Source: a virus. Taken from it: DNA of 21,600 nucleotides. Position 1 is the stretch's first letter; the number at the start of each line of letters is the position of its first letter. The notes beneath the pieces were generated by a model. That model did not search any database, was not told where the DNA came from, and saw only the letters and a list, made by a program, of their open reading frames with translations. A program made the position numbers and the translations under genes. Location: positions 1-21,600 of IMG/VR virus record IMGVR_UViG_3300046804_002125, one strand, 5' to 3'. Below, in pieces: positions 20,139-21,600 of this stretch.

Positions 20139-20368
20139 TTGATCAAAACAACCCAGAGAACTTGCAGAGTGGCTTGCTCGTTGCAGCGCATATGATCAGA
20201 AGTGCAGCAGGCTTGATAAAAGAACAACAAGCATTGATTGATGAGTTAGTCGAAGCATTGTGGGGCATGGTTACCAGTTATCACGCAGTTGAATACATGG
20301 AAGACCATATGAAACAGTCATCAGCAAAGGCAAGAGCTGCCATTGACAAAGCAAAAGGTAAGCCATGA
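20135..20368 (+). CDS. 77-aa helical protein, GTG start
   Basis: A 77-aa protein starting at GTG 20135 (MIDQNNPENLQSGLLVAAHM), overlapping the previous stop by GTGA, with GGGAG 9 nt upstream. The body is one or two amphipathic helices (IKEQQALIDELVEALWGMVT) and a Lys/Ala-rich end (KARAAIDKAKGKP). Helical small proteins with an I-x-E-L-V-E-A-L core recur in early regions of temperate and lytic phages and are usually hypothetical. Part of the overlapped gene train. Confidence 0.68.
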   Translation: MIDQNNPENLQSGLLVAAHMIRSAAGLIKEQQALIDELVEALWGMVTSYHAVEYMEDHMKQSSAKARAAIDKAKGKP

Positions 20369-20556
20369 CTAAAAAACGATTAAAGGACATTGAGACACAA
20401 GCGATGATCGATAAGTGGCAGGAAGAACTAGCAAGACATGTTGCTTATCTGCCCATCTTGTGCGAGCAGGCAGGGGTTGATGAGCATGAGCTGCACCAAG
20501 CCATAGGTATCCATTTTTACGTTAGATCGATAACCAGATCAGGAGGGATTCAATGA
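20365..20556 (+). CDS. 63-aa small protein
   Basis: A 63-aa protein starting MTKKRLKDIETQAMIDKWQE, with a helical N-terminal half and EQAGVDEHELHQAIGIHFYV. The second helix pair has an HTH-like look but too little to name it. The ATG overlaps the preceding TGA (ATGA), and AAGG is 6 nt upstream. Next gene coupled by ATGA. Function unknown. Confidence 0.68.
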   Translation: MTKKRLKDIETQAMIDKWQEELARHVAYLPILCEQAGVDEHELHQAIGIHFYVRSITRSGGIQ

Positions 20557-20858
20557 AGTATTCACCATTACATCAGGCATACAAAGCCATCTTAGACACT
20601 GAGAGAAGGCTTACAAGAGAAGGCATCGATAGCAAGTGGCTTGACTCGCTATATGACGCATTGTGCTGCGTCAATGAAGAGATGAAGAAGCCAATGCCAA
20701 TGGCTCCGCAATGGCAAAGCATTACAGCAGATGAAGTGCATGAAGCATTTAATTTCGTTGAGCTAGTCAAGCACTTAGACTTTGATGAGCAGAGAGAAGC
20801 CTGGTGCGAAACCTTTGCTGCTTACATTGAAGCCAAGCTGAAGGAGAAGAACACATGA
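20553..20858 (+). CDS. 101-aa acidic helical protein
   Basis: A 101-aa protein starting MKYSPLHQAYKAILDTERRL, then WLDSLYDALCCVNEEMKKP and EAFNFVELVKHLDFDEQREA, ending in a Lys-rich helix (KLKEKNT). It has the best binding site of the cluster (AGGAGG, 7 nt upstream), and ATGA overlaps on both sides. Composition suggests two or three helices. No named family is recognised; it may act on a host protein in the cytoplasm. Function unknown. Confidence 0.68.
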   Translation: MKYSPLHQAYKAILDTERRLTREGIDSKWLDSLYDALCCVNEEMKKPMPMAPQWQSITADEVHEAFNFVELVKHLDFDEQREAWCETFAAYIEAKLKEKNT

Positions 20859-21253
20859 GCCGTGAAGCTATGCAGATGGCGCTAGAAGCGTTGGAACAAC
20901 TTGATGGCATAGACACCGAAACAGAGTGCGTGACAATTGACGTTGACGACGTAATCACCGCCTTGCGCCAAGCATTGGAGATAGATTTAGCAAGGGTTGG
21001 TGAGGTTGGTGTATGGGGCCAGTGCGAACCGCAGCCAGCATTAGAAGACGGTTGGTCAGATTGGGTATGCCCTAAGCCACAGGGTTATCTCATGCAATGC
21101 TGTGATTGCGAGCTTATTCATGAAGTTGATTTCAGGGTAGTCAGATATGAATCTGAAGATTCAGAAGTTTATGAGGTGGTTGATGACCCTAATCTTCAGG
21201 CACAGATGCGGGTGAAAAGACGTGATGACATTTCACCGAAAGGAAACACATGA
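20855..21253 (+). CDS. 132-aa protein with two modules and a Cys cluster
   Basis: Starts MSREAMQMALEALEQLDGID. The first 45 residues are a helical module often seen at the start of early phage proteins (M-x-M-A-L-E-A-L ... V-I-T-A-L-R-Q-A-L-E). Residues about 77-95 (GYLMQCCDCELIHEVDFRVV) form a second module with C-C-x-C, a probable zinc or disulphide unit known from other small phage proteins, ending in an acidic region and a basic tail. The combination suggests fusion of two small early proteins. AAGGAG lies about 8 nt upstream, with ATGA coupling on both sides. Confidence 0.72.
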   Translation: MSREAMQMALEALEQLDGIDTETECVTIDVDDVITALRQALEIDLARVGEVGVWGQCEPQPALEDGWSDWVCPKPQGYLMQCCDCELIHEVDFRVVRYESEDSEVYEVVDDPNLQAQMRVKRRDDISPKGNT

Positions 21254-21507
21254 GCAAAAACAAAAACGCAAAGACACCGGCGGATGGGCCAGTGGCATGG
21301 ATGCACACAACGGCAGCAGGATTGGTTTACTTTCGTAAGAAGCCGCATGACAAAGTATTCAGCCCACAGGCCGTATATACCGCTGAACAAGTAGCCGCTG
21401 CGATTGCTGCCGAGCGTGAGGCGTGTGCAAAGGTGTGTGAGAACAAGAACACACTGCTTGAATGGCCAACATACGCCGCCGCCATACGAGCAAGGGGTAA
21501 GCAATGA
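21250..21507 (+). CDS. 85-aa early protein, Ala/Glu-rich helix
   Basis: A protein starting MSKNKNAKTPADGPVAWMHT, with YTAEQVAAAIAAEREACAKV and TYAAAIRARG. The V-A-A-A-I-A-A-E-R-E-A-C-A motif and a final Y-A-A-A-I-R-A-R-G are widespread in small early-region phage proteins of proteobacterial hosts; no biochemical role is established. GGAAAC precedes the ATG, and both ends overlap neighbours by ATGA. Useful as a hint that the host is a proteobacterium. Confidence 0.72.
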   Translation: MSKNKNAKTPADGPVAWMHTTAAGLVYFRKKPHDKVFSPQAVYTAEQVAAAIAAEREACAKVCENKNTLLEWPTYAAAIRARGKQ

Positions 21508-21600
21508 AATTCAGAAAAAAACCCGTGGTCATCGAGGCCACGCAGTGGTTCAAGAATGGCGACCACCCACAAGATTTCAGTGAACGCGGCCGAGGTGGGC
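21504..21600 (+). CDS. PGDYG-type small phage protein, C-terminus outside window
   Basis: ATG 21504 opens a frame that runs off the right edge: MKFRKKPVVIEATQWFKNGD, then a His/Pro/Gln-rich stretch. The opening M-K-x-R-K-K-P-V-V-I-E-A is characteristic of a small protein found in very many phages (PGDYG-like family), whose role is unknown. The ATG overlaps the previous stop (ATGA), with AGGGG 5-9 nt upstream. Only 32 codons are visible. Confidence 0.75.
   Translation, partial: MKFRKKPVVIEATQWFKNGDHPQDFSERGRGG

Noticed and set aside
19873-20142. 89-aa frame starting inside the terminator
   Set aside because: No Shine-Dalgarno, start within a hairpin; the 66-aa frame has GGAG and GTGA coupling.
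1-21600. Search for tRNA genes, integrase, insertion sequences and reverse transcriptase
   Set aside because: No cloverleaf, terminal inverted repeat with transposase, or relevant protein motif was found by reading.

Overview
The window is a contiguous piece of a tailed double-stranded DNA phage genome (Caudoviricetes), most likely a short-tailed, podovirus-like phage of a Gram-negative, probably aquatic bacterium. The sequence shows a terminase large subunit, portal, scaffold, major capsid protein, head-tail adaptor, a nozzle-like tail protein and several fibre proteins, all packed on one strand, with no tail-tube, sheath or tape-measure gene between the capsid and fibre genes. Host and lifestyle are not fixed by the sequence. 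The aquatic guess rests on the 2OG-Fe(II) oxygenase of the TIGR02466/PF13759 type, which is common in marine and freshwater phages. Ribosome binding sites are ordinary GGAG/AGGAG sites, and no tRNA, integrase, insertion sequence or CRISPR array was seen.

Layout: positions 1-17690 form the late arm, read on the minus strand (right to left). In transcription order it holds three small genes (70, 72 and 52 aa), the large terminase, an HTH-like protein, a zinc-ribbon-like protein, portal, several tiny genes with a candidate internal promoter, scaffold, major capsid protein, two beta-rich head or neck proteins, a 113-aa protein, the adaptor, a 625-aa tail protein, a fibre-like protein, a small beta protein, a long fibre interrupted by a -1 frameshift, a second fibre, a polyglycine adhesin-like protein with a small partner, the oxygenase, a three-repeat His-rich acidic protein, and an Ala-rich protein that runs off the left edge. 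Several genes are too short for usual ORF cut-offs: 59, 57, 52, 27 and 15 aa on the minus strand, and 57 and 25 aa on the plus strand.

Positions 17691-18213 are a non-coding divergent control region of about 520 bp. It is rich in short repeated motifs (AACCTA/TAGGTT, AGAATCTA, TTACATAC), holds a 12-bp palindrome and a G-tract, and ends in a hairpin that covers the ribosome binding site of the first early gene.

Positions 18214-21600 are the early arm on the plus strand. It opens with an ArdC-like antirestriction protein. Behind it is a candidate alternative-hairpin leader, then a train of small genes, most of the later ones joined by ATGA or GTGA overlaps. The last gene runs off the right edge. 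Together this reads as a phage that first makes an anti-restriction protein and small host-interaction proteins from one side of a divergent switch, and later packages and builds virions from the other side.
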